From: Nymphaea colorata
Taxonomy: Eukaryota > Streptophyta > Magnoliopsida > Nymphaeales > Nymphaeaceae
Assembly: GCF_008831285.2 (NCBI RefSeq)
Contig: NC_045148.1
Location: 6,887,001-6,951,000 of the forward strand
Reading direction: 5' to 3'
Length of the DNA stretch: 64,000 bases
Shown here: positions 24,709 through 42,400 of the stretch, piece after piece
Layout: the number at the start of each line of letters is the position of its first letter
How positions within the stretch are numbered: position 1 is the first letter of the stretch
Notes under the pieces: model-generated
What the model saw: only the letters and a program-made list of their open reading frames with translations
Told to the model about the DNA's origin: nothing
The model's database searches: none
Translations under genes and position numbers: made by a program

Positions 24709-24957
24709 GTACATCGCTTTCGATACATATAAATTTTTCACAGTTCTTTCGATAGTGATGTTGCTTTAGCTTATATATTAATCTCGAAACAACCCATGTG
24801 ACCCAAGTTCGCCTATCCGACCTAGGTGAGACACCGTACATCGGTTTTGATACATAGAAATTTTTCACAGTTCTTTTGATAGAGATGTTGCTTTAGCTTA
24901 CATATTACTCTCGAAACAACCCATGTGACCCAAGGTCGCTTATCCTACCACTAAAGA
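24709..24957. repeat. Tandem duplication, about 127-bp period, two units
   Basis: The sequence from GTACATCGCTTTCGATACAT through CCCATGTGACCCAAG recurs from 24836 with about a dozen differences. No coding frame is kept. Confidence 0.85.
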
Positions 24958-25084
24958 TTTTGTTGGATCGCATTTACCTAATTACAGGCTTCACAAGTCT
25001 GGATTACGTTTCTGTCTTCCTCTCCCTATTTCCAGATGCAGCTTTTACTGAAACAATGGTCATAGGTTAGCGTCTTCAAACATT

Positions 25085-25128
<44 letters not shown>

Positions 25129-28100
25129 GTGCCCATCTTAATATAGATGTTTTGAATCAGTGCCCCTTCAATCAAAATTTCTGGCTTCGGCTACTAAGTT
25201 CTTCAAAAAAAAAAACAGTTGCGAGATTCTCAAGAAAATTATTCACCAAAAAAAAAATATTTACAAGAATAAAAAATGAAAGCCACTTAAGGCTCTTCAA
25301 CTATGCGTATTGACATAGAGAGGGCCTTTTGTAGCTACAATTTGCTGTTGATATGATAATACACTTGAATAGACTGCCGCAGAGCAACCTAATATACTAA
25401 CTAAATAAATTCCAAGAGAAGACTTTGCCGGCGTTAATGCACTGTCGGGGACGGAGAAGTGGTGAATCTGGCGACATTTTATAAGTGCCGGCTATATAAA
25501 CCATCATCCCCACATCTCCAAAACTCAAAAAATAATATATTTAAAGTTAAAAAACAGATTTTACCATATAGGATTGGGGCAAAAAGAATAGCAGATAGCG
25601 CGCAACTAGAGATGCAACCATTTTGCAGTTCTAAGAAACACATAGGTAGACCCTTCCACCTTGCCATTGAGACCTAAAAATTTGGGTCGGTTCATATCTT
25701 AAGAATAAGTACATATCTTTAAAAAAGCATATGTAATCATGTATTTACAGGTAACCAACTGCTTCCTAGATATCCACAAAAACAATATTTACTAGCAGAT
25801 AATTGAGATTTTTATAGCTATAGCAAAGTTTCCTATATTAAAAAGTATATATACATCAGAATGAGATTTCCTGCATTCATCATCGCTGCTACAAACACTT
25901 CTATGAAGTTAAAATTGTTATAACATCTAAAATGTACACTATGAATATTTAAAATGATTTTCAATCAAAATTCAGCTAAGTGTTAACTGTTTTTTAACCT
26001 TTGTATATAACTAGGCTACCTATTCCACAATATATGGAAAAAGATCTATCTGAACGTATACCTTTACAAGAATGTGATGGGCTCAATTGAGAATATGAAA
26101 AAAAAAAAAGATAAAATTATTAAGTTGTTATGTATGTAAGTCATGGAATAAACAGAATAAAGCCGGTAAAGAAGATAAATAACCTGCTGGTGTATGACAA
26201 TGGACAGCCAACTGATTATAGGAAAACTTAGAAAGATGGGAACTGCAAAAGGAATATTCGTTCATTGAAAGGATAAAGAGACAAAACTCACAGACCAACT
26301 ACAGTTAAATCGACCAAATTTGATCATCCATTCTTGGGTTTGGCATGAGAAGATTACTTGGTAAGAACTCACGATTTGACATGAGGGTGAACAACAGTGC
26401 CTCCCTTTCCTCGATAAAATCTTCATGTGAAAGGACACCACCAAGTTTATGTTCATGGATAAATACCACTGGCAGCTTAGTTTTTACTGACTGGTGAAAC
26501 CTTTTCCCTTTGACAGGATTGCACCTTGAACCATAGTATAGTAACTTTTTATCGTCTACAGTATAGGCCCAATGTTCTCGAGTTTGAAAGTTATAAATTT
26601 ACAACATGCTGAAAAGAATGAATCTCTTCCATATTAATAAACAAGTGTGAAAAAGAAACATGAAACAAGAAGCACCTTCAGTGTTACTGAGACCCGTTTA
26701 GGAAGAAAAAGCACTTACAATGCTGATCAAACAATCTTAAGCATTATATGCACTACTCTATCGTAATACAAATAGTTGTCTTATGTTAGTGCCTAGCGAT
26801 TTTAAATGCATATGCCGTGTGATCTGCACAAAGGCTCTAATTCTATATGTGTGAATGTGATCCAACATTGAGTTCATTTGTGTACACAAAAAGGATTTGT
26901 GATTTAATATCTAAGAACAGAAACGTCATACGAATTTATGAACTGTTTCCAATTAACAACGAGCATGTTTCATGTCACAAATTGGCATTGGTGCAGAAGA
27001 TTTCACAAGCTTGTGTTATATCAATGCTACAATCAGTGTAGTTAATTTGTAACCTGATGGGCTCAAGTGACCAAACCGCATATTGAGGTATTATGGGCAA
27101 AATGCCGTTTGGTCTCCACAGTACCAATTTAGATTGTCACCCCAGACACGCCAAAAGAGATAAACTTTTTAACCTAAAACAAACAATGGAAAACATTAAT
27201 TTTCAACTATTAATTTTAATATGACATCATTTAACTTGAGATCTTTCTGGGCAGTCATCAGTAAAAACTAAAAAATAATGTCATGTTTCAAGAAAATAAA
27301 AATTGTGACATCAAAACATGTCACAGAATAGAAATTATGCTGAGTTTATTTGACGACTGCCAACACATGCAGCTCCCTAGTTGCTAAGTTGAGCTGAACC
27401 ATGAGCATGTATCTCAGTACTCAGAGATCAGAGCTCTGATCGTTGACCATCAGGGCATATATAAATAGCGCTCCTACCATTAGATGGATTCTAAAAGAAA
27501 AAGATGCAGATAAACTTTTCAGATCAATTTAACTAAATATAATCTAAGGTTTATTATGTAAAACTCGAAGAATTATTGTGAATATTAGTGCCATTAATTG
27601 GGAGTCCCACCATCAGATGTAGAAATTCTTTGTAACAAAATTGCTACCAAAAGAAAGTTGTAGAAAGGTTTGACACTTTAAATGGTGTTTGAGAAAAGAG
27701 GAGTTCTATGAGAAGAGGCACAATCAAAGGCACCATGACTTATTTTTACATTTTTAAGAAAAAATAAACATGTTTTTTGAACTACAAACGTGAGGCCCTT
27801 TCGTTGGTTGAATTCTGAATCACGAAAAAGAACATTGAACACACATCAGCTTTCCTTGATTCAAACAGATTTCCTCGATTCAAAAGCATGACGTTTATTA
27901 AACGAACATGACTTTGCTACACATTCGGATTTGAGTGATTCATAGGCCGTTTTTTATTATATTGATTACATCTGGGCTTGAATTTAGATATAAAAACTTT
28001 TTAAAACGTAAAAATACAAATGAACTTCAGATACAAATGATTATAGCAAATAAGTAAGAGAGAGAGAGAGAGAAAGAGAGAGGTTTATACACATTCTAGC

Positions 28101-28318
28101 CTGAACATGTACGTCATGGAAACTGAACACATCTAAACTTCAACCCGACCCGTTCTCGACGACAGGGAACTATTGCCAATCGCCGCCGTTTACCCGCTTG
28201 CGTCTTTTGATTTAAAAAAGCAGTTGCCGTCCCTTCATAACGGTCAGATTTAACTGAAATATAGAATGTTCAGCGACACTTCACCTCTAAGAGTCATCGC
28301 CATTGCGTCCTCCCTTTC

Positions 28319-33223
<4,905 letters not shown>

Positions 33224-33266
33224 CTTGGAAATAAAAACATATGTCAGTTATTTATTGTTCTTCATT

Positions 33267-33311
<45 letters not shown>

Positions 33312-34058
33312 TTTGAATTTTAAAAGAGAAACTAAGGCCTATAGAGAATAAATGTTATACCAAAAGTATGATATCTAAGGCAGCACTAATAATCCCCTGA
33401 TCATGTTAACACACTACTTAAACTGAAAACAACAAGAAAGAAGAAAGAACCTTTTATAAAAGTGCCTCAATTTTTGATGGTATAACAAAAATGTTCTTCA
33501 GTTTGGATTTCGTTCCATTTGACTACATCTAATTGCCTGTTTTGTATGTGATTTAAGCAACTAAATGAAAAAATGAAACAAACAACTTTTTGTTATTTCA
33601 TCAAACTTTGAGCCTATTTTTGTATACTTTTCAATCTCGGCGCGAACGATCTGAGTACATGGTAATAATGAAAACAATGAAAATAGGAATTAACTACAAA
33701 ACAAAAAAATTGAAAATAGTTAAAACAGAAAAGAATGATAAAAGAAACAGACATAATTTGAAAACGGGAAATGAAAGCAAAAAACATTGATAAAATGCCA
33801 GGAAATAACATGAAAAAATAATTGGGAACAAAGTGAAATAAATTAAAAATGATAAATAGGAAATCAAAAGATAATAAAGGGGAGAAGAAATCTAATCAAC
33901 GAACATTCATGAATGTAAGGAAGAGATAACAGTGAGGACCAAAGCTGTTATCCATGTTATGGGCGAGCTTTCTAGCCGTGCGGACCAGTTATCTTTTGGT
34001 TTTTCTTCAGCTTCTGTTGTGTTTGTTAAAATTTCCCCAGAAAAATTTTAAAATACTT

Positions 34059-34113
<55 letters not shown>

Positions 34114-34670
34114 GAAACTGTTTGTGTGCACTGATATTGATATGCATACAAATAAGAACTTCTTAATGCCCTTTTCCATTTGTTTCATTCTCATCTCGAA
34201 CAATCCTAATAAGAACCCGAATATATCTACAGTTTCCAACTGTTAGTACATGTCTGTGTTCGAGTTCTTTTTTACTGTAAAATTTGGGGAATCTTATGTT
34301 AATCAAATTTATTTACACCTAATCTGATTTTTTTTATTATCTCTAACAAGATATTGAGTATTTTACCTAGGTGGATTCTGTAGGTATTATTCATTCAAGA
34401 CTTCTGAAACTTGCTTGCTTGTTATTAGAGGCGCAAGGTCGATGTTATCAAAAATATATGTTTTTAGCATAATAGGCATTCTAAAATTAATTTTTTCTTA
34501 CTTTTGGCTAATTCATAAATCACATTGATAGGAGAAAACCTTCTTTTTTTTTTTTTTTTGCAATTGCAAATTTTACCTACGAGAAGGAAACAGATAGGAT
34601 TTCATCTCCGAGAAACCAACAAAATTTCATGGTGGCAAAGAGAGAGGTATGCAATCTCCATGAAGACGAG
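33224..34670. other. Spacer downstream of the DHHC gene
   Basis: Includes a (TA)n(TG)n tract at about 33267-33312, A-rich sequence (33650-33900), a (CT)n tract at 34062-34111 and a poly-T run near 34540. No gene is supported. The convergent AXR1-type gene ends further right, so both 3' UTRs face this region. Confidence 0.45.
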
Positions 34671-35102
34671 CTACGTGCATTCGAAGGCTCGATCGATAGG
34701 CAGCCTGACCTCTTTCATTGTTTCCACAGCTTTGATGCCACCCGGGAACAGTGTGTTTCTTTTTACAGAATCGCATGGGCTTGGTAAAATCGTAAAGATC
34801 ACGTTTTCCATTAATGCAAAAATTACATGCACTATTAAAACGATCCAACAAAAAGCGAATGCCAAACCGAGAGCTCCAAAACTTTTCAAAATTTTATGTG
34901 CCAACACCAAGACAAGTCCGGGATCCTTATCCAAGAAATTCCAGAAACATACTGGAAAAGAAAAGAAAAATAAAATAACAGAGGAACAGAAGAGACAGCA
35001 GCCTGGGACGTAGGTGATCTTTGCGGCAATCCAGTAGACAATGCCCTCGTGACTCGCGCCTAAATGGTGCTCAACTTTTCTAATGTTTCTGGAAAAGAAC
35101 AA
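34671..35102 (-). CDS. Possible membrane-protein exon or fragment, unknown family
   Basis: A 143-codon reverse ORF in a region with otherwise short ORFs. It predicts at least two long hydrophobic segments (CCLFCSSVILFFFSFPVCFW; SFGALGLAFAFCWIVLIVHV) and a polar tail with FPGGIKAVETMKEVRLP. Upstream on the same strand, a second hydrophobic stretch (35160-35260, MSWIFTILLVYSIYLCIGTL) is followed by a possible donor (GAG|GTAC, 35124) and an acceptor (TTCCAG) near 35089, but the frames do not join without a stop. It lies 246 bp past the AXR1 stop and could instead be AXR1 3' UTR or a gene relic. I do not recognise the family and make no functional claim. Confidence 0.25.
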   Translation of the reverse strand: MFFSRNIRKVEHHLGASHEGIVYWIAAKITYVPGCCLFCSSVILFFFSFPVCFWNFLDKDPGLVLVLAHKILKSFGALGLAFAFCWIVLIVHVIFALMENVIFTILPSPCDSVKRNTLFPGGIKAVETMKEVRLPIDRAFECT

Positions 35103-35347
35103 ACTGTGAAACCGGATTTGTACCTCAAGCAGGATCCAGCAAACTGTATTTCTGGATGAAAAAATTGTAGTAATAACATGTTACTAATAGAGTTCCAATG
35201 CAGAGATAAATTGAGTATACAAGGAGGATGGTGAAAATCCAAGACATTGATGGTGTAATCATGAAGCTGCAAGAAGAAATTTTTGACACTTACATACGCC
35301 TGTGCTGCAACATCAAAATCTCGTGAGGCAGTCTCTCAAGCAGAAGA

Positions 35348-36349
35348 CTACAAGACCAAGATTTGTGATTTGTGATCAATGCCGTTGAATATGAAAGTTC
35401 CAGACATGGGTATAAATTGCTTTGTTATGAGCTGAAAATGGTAAACGATAATCAGTGTCATGGCAATAGATACTGAGAACCATTTCTTGTATAATGCAAT
35501 TAAGGAGAAGACCTTGATAGCTTCTTGTGATGCAATGCCTCCAATGAATGCAGCAACCGCATGAAGCTCAGCACCTCCAAACCGACACATTTCATTGATA
35601 AGGTCTTCAGACAAGGTGGAGCCGTTTGCCCCCATCTCACTTAAGATACTGACCGCTACAGTCTTCAACCTTGACATTTCCTCATCCAATTCACTGCTAA
35701 CATTAAGTAAACCAAGAACTATACTATGAAATCAAAGGGACTGAGCAGGAAGCTAGTTGGATTGTCATGATAAGTGCAAGTACATACTCTTCAAAAAGCC
35801 CAGGGAATCTGTTATAATTACTCGTAAACCGGTCAACAGCTCGAAGCAAAATATAGAAATTAATTGCTGCACTGCAATACAATAGCCATGACAGATTAAA
35901 TGAATACCCTTGTCAAACAACCGTGTCAATATATTCACTGCAAAAAACAATCAAGCATATGCAAGATCTATGAAAATCCAAATGCAGCTCCACAAGCTAA
36001 GTTAAAGCTAGAGATATATACAAATGTAGCAAGTGTCGGTCATCCGCCCTGCCTGGACTTTCAGCTGAACATTCAAAGTTCAGTTGCCAACTTTTAAAAT
36101 GAAGCTTGTGATCAAGTAATATAACATACTCAGATGATTCAAACGCAGAGTTGCAGAACAGTGCAAATCATTCAAAAGTAGAGGAAACCCAGAAACTATG
36201 CAACCTCAAAATCTCCATAGCACAATCGACAACAGAGAACAGTTGGTTCCAACCTGAAAGCTCCTCTTTACCTTGGAAATTTTATAACAATGACAAGGCA
36301 CATGCTACCAAGTCCTACATCTGCCCATATGATATATATACATATATAT

Positions 36350-36404
<55 letters not shown>

Positions 36405-39400
36405 CAAATTTTTACAACTTAGCCTTGATTTCATCTAACCAAATAGGGTTGCACTGTAAACAAGATGTGGAGATACATCCTGGTCACACCAGAAGGTAAC
36501 AGCAATGTGCTTAGAATAATTTAATTACTATCTAGACTTTTAGACCCAGATATCTTCTGACTCTGAAGGATACTTGATCCCTAATTTTGATAATTTAAGT
36601 TAGAATTCATATACTTAAAAACTTCTTAAAACTATTCTAGGACCCAAAACCATTAGCAACATTATAATGTCAATCATACTCTAGGCCCGTTTCTTATATT
36701 TTAGAATGAGAACCGACAGATATGCACCAAGAAACACATAACCTTCAGTCAAGTTGCTTCTACTCTCCAGGACCTGCAACTAAACATGTAGCCAGGCCAT
36801 ATGCCACTGTTTCAAGGTCTTAACTTCTTTGCTAGGAAAGAAAATCATATCACATAGACAACTTTTTTCTTAGAGTTGATCGAATTTTGAAGAACCATAT
36901 TCTCTATGTTCAATAAAAAGAAAAAAATGGTATACCTGTACTCTTCGTCGAGAAAGTACTTATGCAGTTCTGGTAGAAGAGGGGACATAAACTCCTCTTC
37001 TATGGATCGGTATCTACACACCTGGGGCAGAAAAAGCAAAATGCAAATAAGTCTACAATTCTAAGTCTTGTTTCATTTACCATATAATATGTCTAATGCA
37101 GTAAGAGCAGTTCAGTGATTAAGGGGAAAATTTTCAAGAATACAACTAGCAGTTGCATACACAAAACCTTGGATGAATATGAAAGCAGGGTTGAAAGAAT
37201 CATGACAGTCTTACATAAGTAACTCACAGGGCAATGATATAACTCCTCTATGCCCATAATAAAGCCTCAGAAAAAACCTTTACTACAAAAGAAAGCATAA
37301 CAAAAGCACAAGATATTTACCATAGATGGTTTTGAGTCTTGACAATCGAGAATGAATAGAGAATGGAGAACAGTTAATTCAGCCCATTTACAGCCATCCA
37401 CTCTAAGTCATCATGTGGCAACCTGGTCATGTAGTTGGTCTCAAATATTGCACAAGAAGGGACAAATTGGCCCAAACACTTCATATATGACCTTAAGTTC
37501 TTTTCTTTCTTTTTTTTTTTGTTCAACATTTGTTACTGAACTATCAGTGAGTACTAACGAAATTTACTTCCAATTATCCTCCAATTACCAGTACACTTCA
37601 GGGGAAGAAGGCATACCATGAAGAGGTACCCTCCAGACTACCTTTCTGCTCCTGGAAATGCATCATCGCTTACTCTATAGAAGTTATCATCAGAAAAACT
37701 CAACTTCTGTTGTTCTTCTATCCATACTATTTCATACCTCTCTCTAGTTTTGTAATGACAATGGACAAATTAATGGCATTTGACATTTGACCTTAACCTA
37801 GAATTTAATGTGAAATGAAGTGTGACTGACACTGATCATGCCAGACAACCTTGCTTGACATCAGAAAAGTTGGGAAAAATAAATAAACTTACATTGATCT
37901 TTCTAGCATTCCGACAGAAGCTTTTGATTGTTGCCTTCAAAATGCTACCAGGATCCCTTCCAATTCTCTTAAGAGTGTTCCTCACTAGGTGTTCCATCAC
38001 TTGACAATCGGCCTCAGCCTTTTCCTGATATATCTTTTGCAAGCTTACATAGTATCTGTGTTGAAAAGAGGATTTATTGTAATCCTTAATTATTATAAAT
38101 GATCTGAACAGAAGATTCAAAACTGGTCTACTAACTCAGTTGAAGACGTCATATCTGGTATTGAACCTTCCAGAGGTGCATCCCCATTTCCTTGATTCTC
38201 AATGAATTCCTGTCAGGAAAAACAGGCGTCAATTATTTTTTGTTCATGCAGGACTGCCTAGAATAATCTAAGTTCACATATTGAAATGCTAAAGAGAAGT
38301 TAATGATGATAATACAAACTTGATTAATCAAAGATTCAAACTACAGGAAATTCAATCATTTGAAAATGCCTCTAACATGTTCAAGTTGTAGAAGGAAGAT
38401 AATTCACAAGCCAGAGGAATGAAATATGAACCCTTCATGCAAGAACACAAAAAATGCAGCAAAATAGGAGCAGGCAAGAGATACCACCTCAATTTCCAAC
38501 TGAATTCCCACTATGAGATTACTTGTGGACATGCAAATATCTTTCATCCCTATTGTCTTTTTACCGGAATAATGAGAGACATTCATGTGAAGTTGGACAA
38601 GAAATTCACTATTAAAATTTTCCATGTATTTTAGTTTTGAAGTTAACTGGCATTAAATGTTGGCACAGAATGAGAGCAGAACCAATCACAACATATTCTA
38701 ACAAATTTTCACAAAACAGTATGTTTCCATGGTAACAAATATTTGCATTACCTGTTCATAAAAGGAATACATAAACCGCTAATATTTTACAAAATTGTCA
38801 CCTGCGGCAACTACAGAACCCATTCAAGCGTAAAGCTACATACCAATGACTCCATATTTTGCTTGGAACCAAGTAACATATCTCAATGATGACTTAGTTT
38901 TATCTTGTCATTTCATGGTCGACGATTTCCAACTTATGCCACAAGGACACTTTTTGAGTAATCTTGTGCAAATTCAGACTACTAGATGACACATCACATG
39001 CTACAACCCTTCTAAACGTTGTCAACCCTGTACCAAACAATAGGTAACACCATGTTCTCATGGCTGCAGCTATTTCTTTTAATGATTTTGGCTGTTCATA
39101 AGTCGTTATTTTTCTTTCAAAATTTGCCAAGAGTTGTGTTATCAATTAACTTTAAATTGGGTTCCTTGCTAGTGTTTCCACTAATTAAGAACCCTTGCTA
39201 AAGATTTTTCACTTAATTTGGTAATCAAGCTTTTCACTTAATTTGATAAATCAAGCTTTTGAATTTAAAATTGAGTGTGCAAAAACATGTTTATGTGCAC
39301 CAACATGCCCAGGCCTTTATGGACAAGTCTTAGCTAACTCCCATGTAATCTCAAGTTTTTTTTTAGTACCCTTTATGTACATGTGACAGAGGAAAGATAT

Positions 39401-42400
39401 TCCCTTTATAGCCAAGGTCTCCACATAGCTGAAAATCTTTATTCTTTTTTTTTTTTACACCCATCTTCTGGGAAACTCCTCGTGGATCCATTTAAACTCC
39501 TGCCATGATGAATTTTCTTGTTAAGGGCTGATCAGAGGCAACTTGGTGAATCAAGAGTCAAATCGCCATGTTTGCCAACAACTATACAACCACTGCCACA
39601 ATGATTTTTCTGCCTCTACCCAATCAAGTTCACCATGTCCCTCACCACTGACACTATTTTGCCTCCTTTTTAATGAAAAAACTTGAAAAGCTGAAATGTC
39701 TCAATTTATGGCATGACGTGGTTTTGTATTTGTCTTAATAGGTTAAACTAAACATGTACTTGTATCGTTAACTATGCTGGCTTTCATCTGACAAAATTCC
39801 AGACCTTTCAAAACAGTACAATAGAAAGCCAGTTTCCATAAATTCACTACTTAAGCACAAATTACTTCAAATTTCAAATCACATTCACCAAAACAAAAGG
39901 AACAAAAGAAAAGTTCACAAAAATATTTCGTATCAGATGTTTATTGTAAATTGACCATGTTCTTGTGAGAGATTTGATTTGCGGAGACAATCTCATCAGG
40001 GTTGGCCTTCAGAATCCAGACTTATGCGAATTGTACAGATGCAGATGCATTCTGTAAGTCCATGCTTTTGACTCCTGAGTAGCATTATGCACAACAACCA
40101 CCCCAAGCTACATGACCACCTCAATAGTCTAAACGACACCTCAATATTATGTAAATCATATATATTGCTTTCATTTATAATTGAAAAGCTATGTAACGTG
40201 GACACTTCTAAAAGTTAGAAGTACCCGTGTTGACACGACATTACATGACACTGCTGCTGGTATGGGACATTGCTTGGACATGGCAAACTTATGTAATCTT
40301 TTTGATATGTTTTTGTACTTTTATAAGTTTTTGATCTGTTTTAACATTTATTGTTCAGTAATACATATTTTATATGTAAACAATGAATTTGTGTTTATTT
40401 CTTAAAATTTTATTTTGTATGTATATATATATGGCCATGTCCTCATACCCAAATCTTTTAAAAATACTCCGCACCCGTACCCGTATCAGCACTAGTAACA
40501 GCACGCGTTATCTGTATCCATGTGACAGTTGGGAAGCTTTTATAGATCTTCTATGTCGTTTTCGTAAGGAAAAAAACATTAGTTCATTATTTTATATTTT
40601 GTCTTTTATCCCAGGATTTTCCCAAGTGTCCATGAAAAACACACCCGAGAAAAAAACCAAGCAAGATGTCCAGAAGTTTTTGACAACAATACTGGTGACT
40701 ATGAGTCGACAATTTTATTAGTATACAACATCGACTTATAATCTTGAGCTAGTCAAAACAAAAACGAGCATAAAAGGAGAAGAAAACACGTGTCAACCTT
40801 CAAGGCTGCTACAAGCACCCAAAAATCAGATGAGCCAGCAAAGACTTTTGCAGAATTGTCCTCAATTATCTGACGCAGTTGAGAACCTAGGCACATGAAG
40901 AGAGTTAAATAAATTAATTTTCTGAATACAATCTGAATAAATTTTGTTGATCTACTAAACAAAAAACAATACACACTTGAGATTCACTGCATGCGATATC
41001 AGAAACAACAAATTGAAAAATCTACTTATTGCATATGGAGCTCTTCTAAAGCAAGATATCAGGAATATCGTAGTGTTTTCTATGGATCAAATACTAATCT
41101 GAAGTCAACATGTCAGATTCAGATTTCTTTATGAAATGTAACATGTATAACTTTGGAGAAAAAAATTACGCTTCAGACATATTTCTAAAGTCTTACACAA
41201 GTTTTCTTAAAGATATCAAGTGTTTTAACTTTGAAGTGTTTTAGCTCTTTAAGAACTCATCCTAGATAGACACAATAGCCTTTTGTAATAAGTTGTTACC
41301 AAATGCTTAAATAAATGTTTTGTGTGGATTAAAACATCCAAACACTTGCCCTTGATTCATACTTCTAGTTTGAAGCCTAGCATAGTTTTTTCATCAATTT
41401 TATCATTTAAAAAGCGACATAGGCAAAGGAACATCAGTTGATACCTGACCTGGCCTAAAAGATTAAATATTTTAAATCATCAGTAAATTAAGAATTAGAT
41501 CTTCGCCAGCACCTTACTGATAAATGTTGTCGTTGGGGTACAGCAACAAACAAATTGCTTCCTTTTGTTGAATCATTGATAAAATCATAGCATGTTAATT
41601 ACCAATCACCAGTTTAATGTTTGTGGACAATTATATTGCTAGCTATGTCACACGGGTACTCCTCTTAAGGAGGAGTACCCGTATGGTACGGGTACAGTAC
41701 GGGTAAGGCCCTGGTGCGGTCAATGCAGTACCGGGTACGGTCAACGTACCCGAGATCATTTTTGTCCATTTTCGGACTCGGTCAACTTTGACCAAGTCCA
41801 AAGTTGTCCAGTTTCTTAGTTGAAAATTAAAAATCCCCCTCTCTTTTCTTGTTTCATTTTTCACTCTAAACTCTTTTTGTACATAGTTCCTCACAACTTT
41901 TCATTTAAAATCTTCCATACAATGTTTCGAAAATCCATTCCTTCTCTATAACTTGACTCTTCGATAATAGTGTGAGCCATAACCATAGCAATGTCAATAT
42001 ATCTTAAAAGGGTGACCCGTTGCTCCTTCTAATCTTGATGATGCGACGGAGAATCAAGAAAGCTGATATATTTGTATTTTAATTACTTCCATACTGTGTT
42101 TTGTGAATACGTTATTCATTTTGAAATTTTCTGACATATATATATATATATATATATATGTCCGCGTGTGTGTACGGCCGTACCCCCGCACCCAAATTTT
42201 TTGAAAATGGTCTGTACCCATACCTATGTGACATAGATTGCTAGTTTTACTGTTTTATTATTTCTGGACAATTATGTGTGTGTGGGTGTGTGTATTACTT
42301 GCAGAACCTGCACCTATGTTTTACTGAAAAATGCCACCCCTGCACACTCTACACCTATGTGACATAGCATGTATTATGTGGACAGATCAGATAGACATGC

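Larger units (their letters stand above)
22270..28318. other. Intergenic spacer between the GGPPS small-subunit and DHHC genes
   Basis: About 6 kb without a recognisable gene. The left part (22550-22860) is rich in GGATCTCAGATC/AGATTTAAGG motifs shared with 8520-8650 and 16740-16870, probably old MITE sequence. A foldback MITE, a tandem duplication and a (TA)n tract (25087-25126) are present. A (GA)n stretch lies near 28055-28082. The last 150 bases, GC-richer, are probably the promoter and 5' UTR of the acyltransferase gene. Confidence 0.4.

Noticed and set aside
34525-35013. Plus-strand ORF of 162 codons
   Set aside because: Lys/Thr-rich frame opposite the hydrophobic reverse ORF; no family motif, probably antisense to it or chance.
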